Origin: Pseudomonadota bacterium
GTDB lineage: Bacteria > Bdellovibrionota > Bacteriovoracia > Bacteriovoracales > Bacteriovoracaceae
DNA length: 49,751 nt
Direction: 5' to 3'
Assembly (NCBI GenBank): GCA_027487685.1
Contig: JAIYDC010000083.1
Location: 1 to 49,751 of the forward strand
The position numbers were made by a program, and so were the translations under genes. The stretch's first letter is position 1; every line of letters begins with the position of its first letter. This document shows, in pieces, positions 8,606 through 17,223 of this stretch. The notes below the pieces were generated by a model, which saw only the letters and a list, made by a program, of their open reading frames with translations, made no database searches and was not told the origin of the DNA.

Positions 8606-9382
8606 TTAGCGGCAACTCTTCGCAAGTTCATCGGCGAGGTCCAGGAGCTGCTTTCCGGAAAGCGGATCTTTATCTCCCCTCAACTTTCCATGCTTGGCCT
8701 CTATGTAGTCTGAGAACTCTTTATGAAATTCGTAAATATCCGTGATGATCACGAGCTTCTGGGCATCAGAGCGCTCAATCCAGTCCATCAGCCGCTTGTA
8801 ATCGTTCAGACCTTGGTTATTGCACAACTGATCCATCGTACCTGCCTGTTTTATTGAGGTGTCGAACATCATAACGTTGACCCTCTGATTAAAACCGCAG
8901 ACCTTATCGAGGTCCTTCACGAGACTCTGGCGGTGACAGCTTCCGTCTTTTTGCTGGTAATCGAACTCTTTCATGGATGACGACGTATCAATCCATAGGT
9001 CGAGCTTTGGTGCAACGCCAGATGCACTTCGGGCCTTGCCGCAAAAAATGTCGAAGCGATTCGTTCCATCACAATTGACAAGCTCGCGGTCCACCGAAGA
9101 AGCCGCCGGGATGACAGGGCCCTGGATCATGATCTTTTCTGTCGGGATGTCTATTGGACCTGAGTCGTTTCTCTTATAAAGGCCGTACTGAGGATCAAAA
9201 CAGTAATCCCCCATTTCCTGGCACTCAAGCTGCGCAACTCGGGCGCTGTAGATGTAGGCAGGACGATCGAGAAGCTCCTTTAAAAGCGCAGTTTTTGCGT
9301 TCGAGAGGAACCATACCTCGACTTCTTTCGGTGCGGCAAAAGCCCCGGAGGAAATGAGAAGCAGAGCAAGGAGTCGGATCAA
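8606..9382 (-). CDS. secreted von Willebrand A-type protein
   Basis: 258 aa with a signal peptide (MIRLLALLLISSGAFA). From about residue 126 it has a vWA fold with the MIDAS metal site: DTSSS (D132, S134, S136) and the later strand VIITDIYEF with D215. Such domains bind protein ligands through a metal. Residues 20-120 contain six Cys, likely disulfides in the periplasm. Its start overlaps the stop of the XRE-type regulator by 4 nt (ATGA), so the two are translated together. The ligand is unknown. Confidence 0.75.
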   Translation of the reverse strand: MIRLLALLLISSGAFAAPKEVEVWFLSNAKTALLKELLDRPAYIYSARVAQLECQEMGDYCFDPQYGLYKRNDSGPIDIPTEKIMIQGPVIPAASSVDRELVNCDGTNRFDIFCGKARSASGVAPKLDLWIDTSSSMKEFDYQQKDGSCHRQSLVKDLDKVCGFNQRVNVMMFDTSIKQAGTMDQLCNNQGLNDYKRLMDWIERSDAQKLVIITDIYEFHKEFSDYIEAKHGKLRGDKDPLSGKQLLDLADELAKSCR

Positions 9383-9948
9383 AATTGGATGTTCCTTTGT
9401 CGAAAGTAGCGGAAGATCGAGTCACCCAAATCTACGATCAGATCGCGGTCGTTAACGTCGAGGTTCAGAAAGTCGTTCAGGTAGGCCTTCTGCCGGGGAG
9501 AGAGTGTCTCAAGCTTCTCACGCATAGAGAGCTCGGTACGTGTTATTCCTGCTGAAGCTTCGCCAAAGGGCATCTGTTGCTTCCTTCCACCGACGTTAAT
9601 CGTTGCGTTGGTCTTCCTCGGCGCTTCGCCGCCGCGGGAGGCATCTGGTTCCTCATCGGTCGGTCTTTGCTCTTTGTAAAACTGAACTAAGCGCTTCAAG
9701 GTCTCGGTCGACTCTTCTTCGACCCCATCGATAATCTCATGAAGTGGTATTTCAAGAGTTGCGATAAGATTTGCAACGAGTTGTTCATCGACATTGGACG
9801 TTTTCAAGTTGAGAAATCGACTCATGGTCGATATGCCCACGTTCATTTTTTCTGAAAGGTCTTTCTGAGTAAGCCCTCCCCGCAGTTGCATGTATTTACG
9901 AACGACAGCGAGGAAATTCTCTAGAAAGTCTGGACTAAAGCGGATCAT
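9379..9948 (-). CDS. XRE-family transcriptional regulator
   Basis: 189 aa from ATG 9948, chosen for GGGGGTGG just upstream; the longer open frame would run through the divergent promoter. Residues about 8-70 are a Cro/CI helix-turn-helix (GGLTQKDLSEKMNVGISTMS). A linker rich in Glu and Arg follows, then a C-terminal helical region (LSPRQKAYLNDFLNLDVNDR). It is cotranscribed with the vWA protein and diverges from a pentapeptide-repeat gene; a palindrome over that gene's promoter is a candidate operator. Confidence 0.85.
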   Translation of the reverse strand: MIRFSPDFLENFLAVVRKYMQLRGGLTQKDLSEKMNVGISTMSRFLNLKTSNVDEQLVANLIATLEIPLHEIIDGVEEESTETLKRLVQFYKEQRPTDEEPDASRGGEAPRKTNATINVGGRKQQMPFGEASAGITRTELSMREKLETLSPRQKAYLNDFLNLDVNDRDLIVDLGDSIFRYFRQRNIQF

Positions 9949-10009
9949 GGTCCACCCCCTTGAAATCCTTGTCGGCATGCAAAAAAATCTCTTGATGCAA
10001 TTTTCTTTC

Positions 10010-10038
10010 TTGACGCAATTCGTCAAATTGTATATGAT
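10010..10038 (+). promoter_or_regulatory. sigma70-type promoter with palindromic operator
   Basis: TTGACG (10010-10015), a 17-bp spacer and TATGAT (10033-10038) form a near-consensus promoter for the pentapeptide gene. TTGACG-CAATT-CGTCAA (10010-10026) is an inverted repeat that covers the -35 box. A related half TTGATGCAATT lies 19 bp upstream. The adjacent XRE regulator is the obvious candidate to bind here and repress. Confidence 0.65.
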
Positions 10039-10073
10039 TGCAGTCAGGAATAGCACTGCAATCGGAGGGGCCA

Positions 10074-10508
10074 ATGATCACACAAGCAATTGAAAAGACT
10101 CAATTTGTATCTTCAGAGTTCTACCAGATGGTTAAGGATGAAACCTTAGACTCTGTCGTCATCTCCTCCCAAACCCTGGCCGGCTCACGCATCCTCATGA
10201 GCACCTACCGGCAAGTTGTCTTCTCTGATTGCGTGTTCTATGCCTGTGATTTCGATAATATACGCTTTGAGAACTGTATCTTCGAAAATTGCAGTTTTGA
10301 ATTCTCTCATTTTAAGAAATGCCATTTTAAGAATTGCAGCTTCTCGGACTGCAATTGGGTGGCCTCAACATCAGTAAAATCTATTTATGAAGATTGCGAG
10401 CTGTACCCTAGTCAAGATCACGTGCTCATCCGTGGTCAAAACGAAATCCTATATTCAAATTCTCAAGACCATACGACGGACATCTATATTCAATTGGCAG
10501 CAGCTTAA
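10074..10508 (+). CDS. pentapeptide-repeat protein
   Basis: 144 aa from ATG 10074, with GGAGG 7-8 nt upstream. Residues about 53-105 contain tandem five-residue units (FSDCV FYACD FDNIR FENCI), each with Phe at the centre and Cys or small residues at regular positions, forming a right-handed quadrilateral beta helix of about two and a half coils. The flanks are not repetitive. No signal peptide, so cytoplasmic. Known family members bind gyrase or act as scaffolds; this one is too short to assign. A strong promoter-operator precedes it and a hairpin terminator follows about 115 bp later. Confidence 0.8.
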   Translation: MITQAIEKTQFVSSEFYQMVKDETLDSVVISSQTLAGSRILMSTYRQVVFSDCVFYACDFDNIRFENCIFENCSFEFSHFKKCHFKNCSFSDCNWVASTSVKSIYEDCELYPSQDHVLIRGQNEILYSNSQDHTTDIYIQLAAA

Positions 10509-10523
10509 ACCAAGGAGTACCCC

Positions 10524-10604
10524 CTGAATCTAAGCTTTTACGGCCTTACTATAATGCTCAATCTTTTCGGCTTGGCGGTCCTGATTTCGGCCTACGGGAT
10601 TTAG
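10524..10604 (+). CDS. possible 26-aa hydrophobic peptide with CTG start
   Basis: AAGGAG is followed after 6 nt by CTG and a frame encoding a hydrophobic peptide (LNLSFYGLTIMLNLFGLAVL then ISAYGI, stop TAG). It has the length and composition of one transmembrane helix. An internal ATG (10554) could also start it, giving 16 aa. It sits between the pentapeptide gene and a strong terminator, so it would be cotranscribed. Small and unproven. Confidence 0.3.
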   Translation: MNLSFYGLTIMLNLFGLAVLISAYGI

Positions 10605-10623
10605 CCAGGATTCCTACCCAAGG

Positions 10624-10647
10624 GGCCCGAGGAAACTCGGGCCTTTT
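10624..10647 (+). terminator. Rho-independent terminator
   Basis: GGCCCGAG-GAAA-CTCGGGCC is an 8-bp perfect stem with a stable tetraloop, followed by TTTTAATTT. It ends the pentapeptide transcription unit. Confidence 0.85.
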
Positions 10648-10710
10648 AATTTGTTAAGCATGATTGCCTCGCTCGCTACCCTGGACAATAATGAGGTAAA
10701 AGGACTCACG

Positions 10711-11568
10711 ATGATTAAGGGAGCGCTCCTCCTACTGCCGTCACTGGCCCTCACGGTTTCAGCGATGGCGGTGGAGATGAACGGGATTAAGTTTAAAGAC
10801 TATGTAGGCTTCGAGAATAAGTGGAAGCTGGTGACCGCTCGCTACAGAACCGATAATCGCGAATTGCGGTTCGTTTACGCCAACCCCATTGCGGCCAAGG
10901 CCATAGAGGCAGGTGCAAAGGTCTACCCGAAGGGCGCCGTCTTTGCCAAGATCGCCTATTTGGCGCAACCTGATCCAGCGTTTGAAAGCTCTCTTGGGCC
11001 TTCACAGACCAGGCGGATCCAGTTGATGGTCAAGGATCCGCAGAATTATAAAGAGCATAGGGGCTGGGGTTATGCGCTCTTTACTCATGAAGGGAAGGTC
11101 AATCCAGAGCCAGAGAAGGATCAAGTCAATGCTTGCTCCGCCTGCCATGACCTGGTCCCGGAGCGTGACTATGTCTTCTCTCAGGCCTTCAATCGACACT
11201 CCCTCCCCGCACAGCTTTTTCAACTCGAGCACACTACGGTGGAGCGCTCGGTACTCCCATCAGAACTTGCGGCACAGGTTCCTGAAACCTTCGCCAAACT
11301 CCTCATAGTTAAGAGTTACCTGACTAAAAATGTTTTCCAGGGAACTCTCGACGAGCTCAAGCCTGCTTTAGCGCGCTTGGCGTCAACTGAGAAAAAGGCC
11401 GTGGTCTTCCTGAGTGATGACAAGAAAAAGTTCTCCCTGGTTTATCCGGAAGACCTCAGTACAGACTGCGACGACGAAGGCGCCAAAGGCATCTCGCTGG
11501 TAAGTGTGACCTCGCTCCTCGATGGCCGCGTGAATAAGACCCAGTTCTGCCAGGCCCTCACGCGCTGA
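10711..11568 (+). CDS. cytochrome P460-like secreted haem protein
   Basis: 285 aa from ATG 10711 (AAAGGA 6 nt upstream); the frame is open from 10651 but the later start places the signal peptide (residues 1-20, ending AMA) correctly. Residues 21-170 follow the cytochrome P460 pattern: YxNPIA, KGAVFAKIAYL, GWGYALF, and the c-type haem site CSACH (C142, C145, H146). P460 proteins are periplasmic haem enzymes acting on hydroxylamine or unknown substrates. About 110 further residues after the haem site are unusual and show no motif. Its own substrate cannot be read from the sequence. Confidence 0.75.
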   Translation: MIKGALLLLPSLALTVSAMAVEMNGIKFKDYVGFENKWKLVTARYRTDNRELRFVYANPIAAKAIEAGAKVYPKGAVFAKIAYLAQPDPAFESSLGPSQTRRIQLMVKDPQNYKEHRGWGYALFTHEGKVNPEPEKDQVNACSACHDLVPERDYVFSQAFNRHSLPAQLFQLEHTTVERSVLPSELAAQVPETFAKLLIVKSYLTKNVFQGTLDELKPALARLASTEKKAVVFLSDDKKKFSLVYPEDLSTDCDDEGAKGISLVSVTSLLDGRVNKTQFCQALTR

Positions 11569-11631
11569 ACCTGAAGCTTGGACCGACAAATTCTGTTGAC
11601 GTCTTCACGGCCAACTTCCTACCATTAAGAT

Positions 11632-12207
11632 ATGAAAACACTTTTAATCTTCGCCGCCTTGTCACTCCCTTTTCTCTCTCACGGGTCTGAGCCTTATCGC
11701 TTGGAAGGTGATTTCACCTACCAAAACCTCGAGCTTCTCCAGACTCGGGACGTAGAAGTGGTTCCTCAGCAACAGATTGAACGGGTCGAAGAGCTGCGAC
11801 AGGATAAGTACACATGCGAGCGCGCCATGAACTTCTACCGCTGCGTAAAATTCATTAAAAACGACCAGATTCCGGATCGAATGAAATCATCACTCCTCCG
11901 CCAATGGAATGGAGTCAAACTCCGCTTTACCCGTGGTCCTGGGAACGTCATCTTGACCAACGACGCCCCGTCCCTCACCGAGTGGGACATCCCAGATACT
12001 GTCCGAAAGGGATCGCAGCAAGTGCCGAAGTATCATTACTACCTTCTGAAGGACGAGATCCATAAGATCAAGGTGCCGTTTCAGAATGAAGAAGAGTGGT
12101 TTCTGGTCCGCGACGAGCGGAACATTTCTGGGTTCGCTCTCACCGCCACTGAGACGGGTAAGTTTCGCTTCCGCGAGTTTGTGATCCTCATCAACCTCGC
12201 TAAATAG
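11632..12207 (+). CDS. secreted protein of unknown function
   Basis: 191 aa with a signal peptide (MKTLLIFAALSLPFLSHGS). The mature part has one Cys pair (C63, C71), a basic central part and an aromatic C-terminal half suggestive of beta structure. No family was recognised. It ends 1 bp before the stop of the convergent LolA-like gene, so no terminator separates the two. Confidence 0.65.
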   Translation: MKTLLIFAALSLPFLSHGSEPYRLEGDFTYQNLELLQTRDVEVVPQQQIERVEELRQDKYTCERAMNFYRCVKFIKNDQIPDRMKSSLLRQWNGVKLRFTRGPGNVILTNDAPSLTEWDIPDTVRKGSQQVPKYHYYLLKDEIHKIKVPFQNEEEWFLVRDERNISGFALTATETGKFRFREFVILINLAK

Positions 12208-12208
12208 T

Positions 12209-12817
12209 TTACTCGATAACTTTCGTGTTCGCTGACGGGGTAAATTCAAAATGGCCCTGAGGAAAGGACACATTCTCTTTCAGGTCAATGAGCCTGATTG
12301 TCGTTTTATTGCGGTTGATATGTTTCAAGGTAATTCGCTCAAAGCCCTTTAATTCCTTCACACTGCGCGCGTCCGTGGTGGCATGAAGGGTCACTTCCTC
12401 GAAACCCATTTCTTTCTGGATTGTTTTAACAAAGGTCAAAACAAGATCATTCTTTTGGTAGGTCGTGGTGAAGAGCTTCGAGTTTTCAATACCATCTTTC
12501 ACTGAGTCCAGGAATTTTATCAAAGGCAAGTTCGCCGAACGCTGAATCGTCACCTGATCCCTCTCCCCCTTAACGAAGGCCGGCTGAAAGAACCAAGTTT
12601 TATTGGGGTTCACGACAAACAGAGACGGTACGGGACTCGTAACCTCAAAGCGAAGGTGACCAGGAAATTTGTACTCGACCTTGCCGAAGCTTTTTTTAAT
12701 CTTTCCTGTGACTGAGACGAGGCTCTCTTCGTAGTTTGCTTGAAAAGATGGGGGTACGAAGCCTTTTGCAACAGCGAGTACGGGGAAGAGAAGAAGAGCG
12801 CAGAGAAATAGTTTCAT
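12209..12817 (-). CDS. lolA: LolA-like outer-membrane lipoprotein carrier
   Basis: 202 aa from ATG 12817 (AAGGA 8 nt upstream). Signal MKLFLCALLLFPVLAVA, then FQANYEESLVSVTGKIKKSF, FPGHLRFEVTSP, NPNKTWFFQP and FVKTIQKEMGFEEV. The order matches LolA: an early strand, the P-G-x-x-R-x-E strand, then the end of the half-barrel that shields lipoprotein acyl chains during transfer through the periplasm. It lies 67 bp downstream of smc on the same strand. LolA-family proteins with other substrates exist, so carrier function is likely but not certain. Confidence 0.7.
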   Translation of the reverse strand: MKLFLCALLLFPVLAVAKGFVPPSFQANYEESLVSVTGKIKKSFGKVEYKFPGHLRFEVTSPVPSLFVVNPNKTWFFQPAFVKGERDQVTIQRSANLPLIKFLDSVKDGIENSKLFTTTYQKNDLVLTFVKTIQKEMGFEEVTLHATTDARSVKELKGFERITLKHINRNKTTIRLIDLKENVSFPQGHFEFTPSANTKVIE

Positions 12818-12884
12818 ATCCGTTTCCTTGGTAAAAGGGGAAAGCTTCCTCATACTGAAGTCACTTTACCCCTATTCACAACCA

Positions 12885-15800
12885 CTAATGGAGTTGAACC
12901 GAGACGGCCTTTGAGACGCCAGGCTCCTGCATGGTTACCCCGTAAAGGGTATCATTCAGTTCCATCGTTTTTTTATTATGTGTAATCAGAATAAACTGAG
13001 ACTCAGAACTCATCTCACGGAGGAGCTCATTGAACCGGCCAACGTTTGCGTCATCTAGCGGAGCATCAACCTCATCGAGGAGACAGAATGGTGAAGGCTT
13101 CACAAGGAAGATCGAAAAGATGAGCGAGACAGCGGTCATCGCCTTCTCACCGCCAGACATGAGGGTGATCGACTGCATCTTTTTCCCTGGAGGCTTAGCA
13201 ATAATGTCGACTCCGCATTCAATGGAATCAAGGTCACCAGAGACCTCGAGCTTGGCTTCTCCGCCGCCGAAGATGATCGGGAAGACTTTAGAGAAGCGCT
13301 CGTTGACCTCAGTGAAAGCTTCGCGGAAGCGCGCCTTGGATTTCTCATCGATATGGGCGATGGCCGTCTGAAGGTCAGTGAGCGACTTCTTAAGCTCCTC
13401 TTCCTGAGCTTTTAAGAAGTCATAACGCAGTTTCTGTCGGTCATAATCTTCGATCGCCTGCCAGTTAATCTCGCCGAGCCGATTGAACTCAGTTTTATAG
13501 TCTTTAAACTTTTCGCGCGCCTCTTTAAGCTGACCCGGGAAACGCTTATCAAATTCGTAATCATGGGCCTCGATGGTTTTAGGCCCGTCTTCGGTTTCCA
13601 TCTGGAACATGGTCGAGAGGTCCCGTAGGCCCTCTGTTTTCTCACTCGTGATCTCGAGATGCCGCATGAGTGTGGAGCGCAGGTCTATCTTATAGCGCTC
13701 GAAGATATCCTTGGCGAGGAGTTCCTCCTCCTGGATGATTTGTGATGTCTTGAGCTCAAGCTCAACATTTTCCTTTTCGATCTTATTCACTCGCGCAGTA
13801 ATCTGCTTCAGTTCTGATTCCTTCTCCTGCATAGACAGGAGGATCTGGGCGATCTGGTCCTTCAGGAGGTTCAGGAAACTCTCCTTATCGGAGAGGACCT
13901 CTGCGAGGTCACGGTTACTCATCTCAACCGTCTCAGCTTCTGTCTGAACGTTTTCGATCTCAGTCTCGTAGGTCTCGAGGAGCTCGAGGTTCTTTTGCTG
14001 CTTCTCTCGGTAGCGCTCAATCTGAGAGTTGACATCATCGATCTGTGACTTGATTGAAGACAGTTGCTGCTGGTAGCTCTGGGCCTTCACCTTAAGCTCC
14101 ATCATGTCGTCTCGTTCGTTCTCGAAGCTAACTTTCAGCTCCTGGTGCCGGGACTCTAGCTCCGCAGTCTCGCTGGCAAACTCACGCACAGAAAGCTCTA
14201 ATTCCTCTTTTGCTGCAACAAGCTTCTCGTCAGACTCAAGAAGATCAAGTCGTGACTTTGAAGACTCTGATTTTCGATTCAGGAGAATCTGGAGGCGTGA
14301 AGAGTTTGAGGACTGGTTGGCCTCTTTCGATTCTAGAGCTGCTTTTGTGGCAGCGTGGAGTGTATTAACTTCGTTGAACTCGCGGTTCTTCTCTTCAAGG
14401 AGCTCGCGCCTTTCAGCGAGATCAGTCTCAAGCTGCATGATAGTCGTTTCCAGGACCGCAAGCTCGGCTTGCTTCTGGTCCAGCTCGACTCCTAGGTCTT
14501 GAATGAGGTTATTGCGCTGGACGATGCCCTCTGCTCCTGACGCCGAGTCGGCACGGAGTCCATAGACAACGGAGTTACCGACCTTCTTAATGAGGACCTT
14601 ACCGTCTTTCGAGACAAGGCCTTTGAATTGGATTTCAGGATTGATCTTCGCTGCAAGCTCTGGTGTCAGGTTCTCGACTACGAAAAAGCCGTTAAGAATC
14701 TTCGAGAGCTTGGCCTCGTAAGCTGGATTGTTGATTCGAACGATGTCCCCAAGGGCGCGCATGCCGAAGCAACCTTGAGTCTCAAGACGTGTTATGGACT
14801 CGGAAGAGATAATAGATTCCTGAGGCCAGAGAACGTCGACAGTGGCATTGAACTCAGCGGTGAGTGCTGCGAATGCATCTCGGCCAGCAGTCGAAAGGAC
14901 AACGTCCAAAGATTCGCCGATCATCTGTTCAACGGCGACCGCATATTCGGCGTCGCACTCGACGAGCTTCCCGAGGACCTCAAGGGTCCCGTCAGCAACC
15001 TGCTGAACGAGTTTCACGGCACCGGAACGGCGCCCCTCGGCAGAGTTATTGATTTCGATAAGAGAGTTACGCTTCGATTCCAGCTGGATCGTATCGCGGG
15101 AAAGCTCACGGAAACGGATGTCAGAGGCCTTCAGCTCAGCGGCGGTTGCGTCAAGCGCTTCGCGCATTGCCGGGAGCTCGGCCCGGAGTAACTCGACCTT
15201 AGCACCCGATGTTTTAACGGTTGTCCGGTCCTTCAGGAGGTCATCGGTAAAGTTGGAGGTGCTCTTCTCGAGGGTTTCGATTTCCGCGGTCAGATCCTGC
15301 AGAAGCCGCGAGTATTCCTCGAGCTTAGAGGAGTTTTTAAAGACTTCGTTATCAAGGGACTGAAGCTTGTCCTTGGCACCTGCATGAGCACGGCGCTTTT
15401 CTGCCAGATCCTCTTCAAGGTCAAAGAGCTGCCCCTTCAGAATTTCGACCTTCTCTTCTAGCGAAGAGAAGTCGAGCTCTTCATAGTTATGCGACTCGAG
15501 GTCGGCCAGCTGTGTTTCAAGAACTTCCAGGCGTTCGGTCCGCTTTTCAACGTCCATACTAAGCTCTTCGTTCTCTCTTCGGGCCCGCTCAATGAGTTTT
15601 TCTTTCTCAAGGAGTGACTTTTTCAGGTACTTCACCCGTTCTTCAGCTGCGGCAAGCTCCCGTGAATGCTCGTTGTAGTCATCCTGAGCGACGTCAATTC
15701 TTTCAACTAAGTCTGTCTTCTGGATTTTATCATCCTCAAGGAGAAGGTCGAGCTGAGACTTCCGAAGAGTGAGATTTTCGTGCTCGACGGTGCGGGCCTC

Positions 15801-16562
15801 GAGCATGCCATGAGCGTTCACATAGTCCTGAAGGTAGTCGTGCTCCCGGTGAGACTCAACGATCAGCTCATACTTCCGGATGCGTTCGCGAAGAGTCTTC
15901 GCCTTCTCGGCCTTCTCGGCTTGCCGCTCAAGGTTTTTGAGGTTCTTATAAATTTCGTTCTGGAGGTCTTCAAGACGAACAAGGTTAGACTGAGTTTGCT
16001 CGATCTTCTTAAGAGATTCGCGTTTCCGGAGCTTGAACTTCGTTATACCTGCAACCTCTTCGATCATCACCCGGCGCTCCTCGGGCTTGGCCTGCACGAG
16101 CTTATTAATCTCGCCCTGGGCGATAATCGAATAAGACTTCGCACCTGCACCGGTGTCCATGAAGACTTCGTGGATGTCCTTGAGTCGAGCTGGCTCGTTG
16201 TTGATCCGATACTCGGTTTCGCCGTTCCGGTAGAGCTTACGTGTCAGGTGAATCTCTGCCGGCTTGGCCACGGCGCCATTGATATGAATATGTTTGCCAT
16301 TAACGTTATCGAGAACGAGTGTAACCTCGGCGAAGGATGCAGGAGCGTACTTGGAAGAGCCCGCGAAGATCAGGTCCTTCATGTTGGTGCCGCGCAGGTG
16401 CTTTGCGGACTGCTCACCCATGACCCAAAAAAGAGCGTCAACGATATTGGATTTTCCGCATCCGTTCGGTCCGACGATTCCGGTGATTCCCTGGTCGAAA
16501 ATGATGACCGTCTTGTCTTTGAAGGATTTAAATCCTTGAATGATGAGCCGATTAAGCCGCAT
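12885..16562 (-). CDS. smc: chromosome segregation ATPase SMC
   Basis: 1225 aa, full length. Walker A GPNGCGKS at 31-38, then long coiled coil (about 170-500), a hinge (about 515-670, with the pair of strands around VLGKLVECDAEYAVAVEQ), return coiled coil, and a C-terminal head with signature LMSGGEKAMTAVSLIF and Walker B FCLLDEVDAPLDDANV plus the switch His in LITHNKKTME. SMC dimers with ScpA/ScpB compact and separate chromosomes. GAGGA precedes the ATG. Several long frames on the other strand are artefacts of its codon bias. Confidence 0.97.
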   Translation of the reverse strand: MRLNRLIIQGFKSFKDKTVIIFDQGITGIVGPNGCGKSNIVDALFWVMGEQSAKHLRGTNMKDLIFAGSSKYAPASFAEVTLVLDNVNGKHIHINGAVAKPAEIHLTRKLYRNGETEYRINNEPARLKDIHEVFMDTGAGAKSYSIIAQGEINKLVQAKPEERRVMIEEVAGITKFKLRKRESLKKIEQTQSNLVRLEDLQNEIYKNLKNLERQAEKAEKAKTLRERIRKYELIVESHREHDYLQDYVNAHGMLEARTVEHENLTLRKSQLDLLLEDDKIQKTDLVERIDVAQDDYNEHSRELAAAEERVKYLKKSLLEKEKLIERARRENEELSMDVEKRTERLEVLETQLADLESHNYEELDFSSLEEKVEILKGQLFDLEEDLAEKRRAHAGAKDKLQSLDNEVFKNSSKLEEYSRLLQDLTAEIETLEKSTSNFTDDLLKDRTTVKTSGAKVELLRAELPAMREALDATAAELKASDIRFRELSRDTIQLESKRNSLIEINNSAEGRRSGAVKLVQQVADGTLEVLGKLVECDAEYAVAVEQMIGESLDVVLSTAGRDAFAALTAEFNATVDVLWPQESIISSESITRLETQGCFGMRALGDIVRINNPAYEAKLSKILNGFFVVENLTPELAAKINPEIQFKGLVSKDGKVLIKKVGNSVVYGLRADSASGAEGIVQRNNLIQDLGVELDQKQAELAVLETTIMQLETDLAERRELLEEKNREFNEVNTLHAATKAALESKEANQSSNSSRLQILLNRKSESSKSRLDLLESDEKLVAAKEELELSVREFASETAELESRHQELKVSFENERDDMMELKVKAQSYQQQLSSIKSQIDDVNSQIERYREKQQKNLELLETYETEIENVQTEAETVEMSNRDLAEVLSDKESFLNLLKDQIAQILLSMQEKESELKQITARVNKIEKENVELELKTSQIIQEEELLAKDIFERYKIDLRSTLMRHLEITSEKTEGLRDLSTMFQMETEDGPKTIEAHDYEFDKRFPGQLKEAREKFKDYKTEFNRLGEINWQAIEDYDRQKLRYDFLKAQEEELKKSLTDLQTAIAHIDEKSKARFREAFTEVNERFSKVFPIIFGGGEAKLEVSGDLDSIECGVDIIAKPPGKKMQSITLMSGGEKAMTAVSLIFSIFLVKPSPFCLLDEVDAPLDDANVGRFNELLREMSSESQFILITHNKKTMELNDTLYGVTMQEPGVSKAVSVQLH

Positions 16563-16772
16563 GAGGAGTCCTCTCGCAATAGTGTTTGTGTGTGACCTCT
16601 AAAACTGACGGAAACTTTCGCATCTTGCGTCTATTGCGGTCAGTTGAAAATAAAGGTGGTTCATCTTCCCTAGAAAGAAGCGGCCTGTCTAGAATTTTAA
16701 GACTTACTTCGCCTCACAAATGCGTCAATGACTCGACGCTTTATTGAGGTCCTCTCCCATTGGCACAGGTCG

Positions 16773-16790
16773 TGCTGGTACCAACCAGCA
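16773..16790. other. hairpin upstream of a small open frame
   Basis: TGCTGGT-ACCA-ACCAGCA is a perfect 7-bp stem with a 4-nt loop. It lies 6 bp before AAGGAGGG and an ATG at 16809. It could be an attenuator-like element or operator. The surrounding 16563-16808 otherwise holds only the smc promoter region and no gene. Confidence 0.4.
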
Positions 16791-16808
16791 TGAACCAAGG
16801 AGGGACTT

Positions 16809-16997
16809 ATGTTCTCGCAGTTTTTAAAGCGACATTTTCTCCATCTCATGGGCATCATTCATCGAGGTAAAGAGCGACAAAAACGTGGAACAACCATAGT
16901 GCCCCATAGGCCTACCGAGTTCACTCGGCCCTTCGAACAGAGGCCAGGCGAAAAAATTATTCTTACCCAGGTAGATCGAGATATCAGCGCAATCTAA
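16809..16997 (+). CDS. possible 62-aa small protein
   Basis: The ATG has an excellent Shine-Dalgarno (AAGGAGGG, 4 nt away). The product is basic at the N-terminus (MFSQFLKRHFLHLMGIIHRG) with no signal or known motif. Against it, the minus strand of the same DNA reads like a decayed FG-GAP gene, so the ribosome-binding site may be chance. Confidence 0.3.
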   Translation: MFSQFLKRHFLHLMGIIHRGKERQKRGTTIVPHRPTEFTRPFEQRPGEKIILTQVDRDISAI

Positions 16998-17172
16998 ACT
17001 GTCGGTACTGCTACCTCCTTCGGCGTACTCTCGAACGAGATCAGGGCAAGCCGTTGGCGACGAAGAGGTCGAGCTGTCCATCCAAGTTCAAGTCCGGGAA
17101 AAAGGAGTGTCCCCCGAGAAGGAGGCGTAGAACTAACAGCGAGTGCAAGCACCCGTTAATCGAGCGATTCCG
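16824..17172 (-). pseudogene. relic of an FG-GAP/VCBS-type secreted protein
   Basis: On the minus strand the frame 17172-17041 reads GGHSFFPDLNLDGQLDLFVA then NGLP and a TGA. DLNLDGQLDL is the calcium-binding loop typical of FG-GAP/ASPIC proteins. A different frame continues with protein-like sequence (DISIYLGKNNFFAWPLFEG) to a stop at 16824. The two halves look like one gene split by a frameshift near 17045-17070, with neither end complete. Confidence 0.4.
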
Positions 17173-17223
17173 TCACCCACGGATGTATTGTGGAAAAGAA
17201 TTTTAATTGCTAATCTTTTTTGA

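Noticed and set aside
9949-10074. 42-residue extension of the XRE regulator
   Set aside because: It runs across the divergent promoter and operator; ATG 9948 follows GGGGGTGG.
14628-15191. 187-aa plus-strand frame opposite the SMC hinge
   Set aside because: Also antisense to SMC coding sequence, with no start signal or recognisable domain.
15780-16595. 271-aa plus-strand frame opposite the smc N-terminus
   Set aside because: It lies entirely antisense to a full-length SMC with intact Walker motif; the frame arises from biased third positions and has no ribosome-binding site or known motif.
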